From Prevotella sp. UBA3288 (lineage in GTDB: Bacteria > Bacteroidota > Bacteroidia > Bacteroidales > Bacteroidaceae): a stretch of DNA of 29,971 bases. Below, piece by piece: positions 28,789-29,971 of this stretch. A program made the position numbers and the translations under genes. How positions within the stretch are numbered: position 1 is the first letter of the stretch; each line of letters opens with the position of its first letter. The notes under the pieces are model-generated. The model was not told the DNA's origin and did not search any database. It saw nothing but the letters and a program-made list of their open reading frames with translations. Where the stretch lies: contig DETM01000019.1 in NCBI GenBank assembly GCA_002361655.1, forward strand, positions 1 to 29,971, written 5' to 3'.

Positions 28789-29971
28789 CTCGTCTCCAGC
28801 CATTGCTGTAAGCGGCTGAAGGCCGGTGCGAGCAGTGTTGTTTCTATTTCCTGTCCTGTAGGCGAGCGGAAGATGCACCGCCGCTGTTTAGGCAGCAGTG
28901 TGCAGACGTGGTGGATATTGACCAGAGTGCTGCGGTCGGCCCGGACGAAGATCTCGTTGTCCAACATCTTCTCCAGTGCACCCAGTCCCATGAGCACCGT
29001 ATCTTTGGTATAGAAAGTGACGATCTGCGAGTAGTTGCCGTCGCCCTTGAAGTAGACAATATCCTTGACGTCGACTACAATCGTTCCGCTGGCCGTTCGC
29101 AGTGTGATGCGCTGTTCGATATTATGCTCTGTCATCTTCACGATATCCTTTGCCAGGGTGCTGGCCTTCGTCTCTTCGATGGCTTTCTGTCTGATGGCCG
29201 CAATCTGCTCTTCCCTTTGTATATTCTCCCGTTGCAGCCGCATCATCCGACGGCGGTGGCGACGCTTCTCATACCAGCGGGTGACGGCCCAAACAACGAG
29301 CGACAGCAGTGCCAGGACGATGAGCCACACCCACCAGTGCTGCCACCAGCGCAGCGGCGGATCGATATAGGTGTCTTCTTCGTCGTAGGCTAGCAGGTCG
29401 GCGGGCCGGAATGAGATCATCTCCTCTACGCCGGCCAGCCAGATGGTGCCGTCGGCCGTCTCGCCCATGGTGGCCATGAGCGGTTCGAGCATGGTGAAGC
29501 CGTTGCGGTGGTCGTAGAAACGGGTGTCGCTGACGACGTAGTCACGGCTGATGCGGCTGACGAACAGTCCGTCGATGACGGCCACCACCAGGTAGCCTTT
29601 CGGCGATACGTGCAGCGCACGCACCTCATGGCCTGCCAGCCCTGGCATGTCTAATGGACTGACCTTGCCGTTGCGGATGACGAACAGCGAGTCCTTCGAC
29701 GGAAACAGGATGTTGCCCTGTGCGTCGCGCTCCATGGTGGTGACGATGAGGCGCTCGCCTTCCTGATGGATGCCACCCGGTGTGGCCGACGGTTCATAGG
29801 CTGCCTTCTGCCCGTCGCAATAGAGTCCGAAGGTGGTGCCCACCCATAGCCGCCCCTGTCCGTCGTCGGCGGCACACCAGGGGTGGGGGATACTGGTCGT
29901 GAGGGTGTCGAGGCGGCCACTGGCCGGGTCGTAGGCTGTCAGGCACTTGCGGCTGCCCACGATGAGTCGTC
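28776..29971 (-). CDS. Membrane-anchored beta-propeller / LytTR transcription regulator, C-terminal part (5' end outside window)
   Basis: About 398 residues are visible and the frame is open to the window edge; a GTG at 29960 lies mid-propeller and is not a start. The visible N-terminal part shows beta-propeller blades with repeats such as DGQGRLWVGTTFGLYCDG, AQGNILFPSKDSLFVIRNGK and ADGTIWLAGVEEMISF. A membrane helix follows (WWVWLIVLALLSLVVWAV, visible residues about 207-224), then a basic stretch and a coiled coil (RLQRENIQREEQIAAIRQ), then a LytTR DNA-binding domain (IVYFKGDGNYSQIVTF, FVRADRSTLVNIHHV). It appears to be a one-component sensor that binds DNA from the membrane. There is no histidine kinase domain. 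The ligand is unknown. Confidence 0.88.
   Translation of the reverse strand, partial: RLIVGSRKCLTAYDPASGRLDTLTTSIPHPWCAADDGQGRLWVGTTFGLYCDGQKAAYEPSATPGGIHQEGERLIVTTMERDAQGNILFPSKDSLFVIRNGKVSPLDMPGLAGHEVRALHVSPKGYLVVAVIDGLFVSRISRDYVVSDTRFYDHRNGFTMLEPLMATMGETADGTIWLAGVEEMISFRPADLLAYDEEDTYIDPPLRWWQHWWVWLIVLALLSLVVWAVTRWYEKRRHRRRMMRLQRENIQREEQIAAIRQKAIEETKASTLAKDIVKMTEHNIEQRITLRTASGTIVVDVKDIVYFKGDGNYSQIVTFYTKDTVLMGLGALEKMLDNEIFVRADRSTLVNIHHVCTLLPKQRRCIFRSPTGQEIETTLLAPAFSRLQQWLETSDGR

Noticed and set aside
29958..29960. GTG as a start for the LytTR protein
   Set aside because: The frame continues upstream to the window edge and the propeller domain is incomplete from there, so the gene is cut by the edge.
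1..29971. CRISPR array, insertion sequence or integrated element
   Set aside because: No regularly spaced long repeats with unique spacers, and no transposase, integrase or phage gene was found; the tandem repeats have no spacers.

Overview
The window looks like chromosome from a Bacteroidales bacterium, most likely Prevotella or a close relative (inference). The signs are the Bacteroidota promoter element TAnnTTTG before at least nine transcription units, weak or absent Shine-Dalgarno sequences, Bacteroidota-typical families (GldH, DUF4254, DUF3791/DUF3990, RicT with a basic Gln-rich tail), an anaerobe's gene set (NrdDG, flavodiiron protein, rubredoxin), and GC-rich coding DNA with AT-rich gaps. 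No rRNA, tRNA, CRISPR array, insertion sequence or prophage was seen. Most of it is housekeeping sequence.

Layout. 1-237 (-): a DUF3791/DUF3990 pair, the second gene cut by the window edge, with a palindrome on its predicted start site. 573-1103 (+): a SpoU/TrmH RNA methyltransferase. 1156-2986 (-): a translationally coupled operon of DUF4254, a GT9 heptosyltransferase-like enzyme and a 54-residue rubredoxin. 3157-4989 (+): a large secreted protein, closed by a strong hairpin shared with a convergent GNAT-like gene (5060-6196, -). 6513-9281 (+): nrdD and nrdG, the anaerobic ribonucleotide reductase and its activase. 9300-10520 (-): an M16 peptidase, divergent from a PfkB sugar kinase (10614-11555, +) across a symmetric promoter; the kinase is followed by a flavodiiron protein (11595-12770, +). 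12762-15524 (-): a TPR-like lipoprotein followed by a LOG-family nucleotidase.

15805-22140 (+) is the cell-shape operon: a single-domain IMP cyclohydrolase, then mreB, mreC, mreD, PBP2 and rodA. 22137-26061 (-) is the convergent operon metF, holB, ricT, gldH. Divergent from metF is an 851-residue fusion of LemA and DUF2207 (26169-28724, +). The right edge holds the C-terminal part of a membrane-anchored beta-propeller/LytTR regulator (-).

How genes may work together: NrdDG uses an oxygen-sensitive glycyl radical. The flavodiiron protein and rubredoxin are the usual partners for reducing O2 or NO, so the window carries both the sensitive enzyme and its likely protection, though in separate operons. 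MreBCD, PBP2 and RodA form the elongation machinery.

Most unusual signals: (1) a LemA-DUF2207 fusion whose junction looks like a one-T loss before three tandem stop codons, followed by a dispersed GC-rich repeat; (2) copies of similar repeat sequence at the nrdD/nrdG junction and inside holB, where the usual zinc-binding cysteines are missing; (3) short direct duplications carrying stop codons at the 3' ends of at least five genes or gene pairs; (4) four genes whose start codon lies 5-9 nt after the -7 element, implying leaderless mRNAs; (5) a structured, unexplained element upstream of nrdD.
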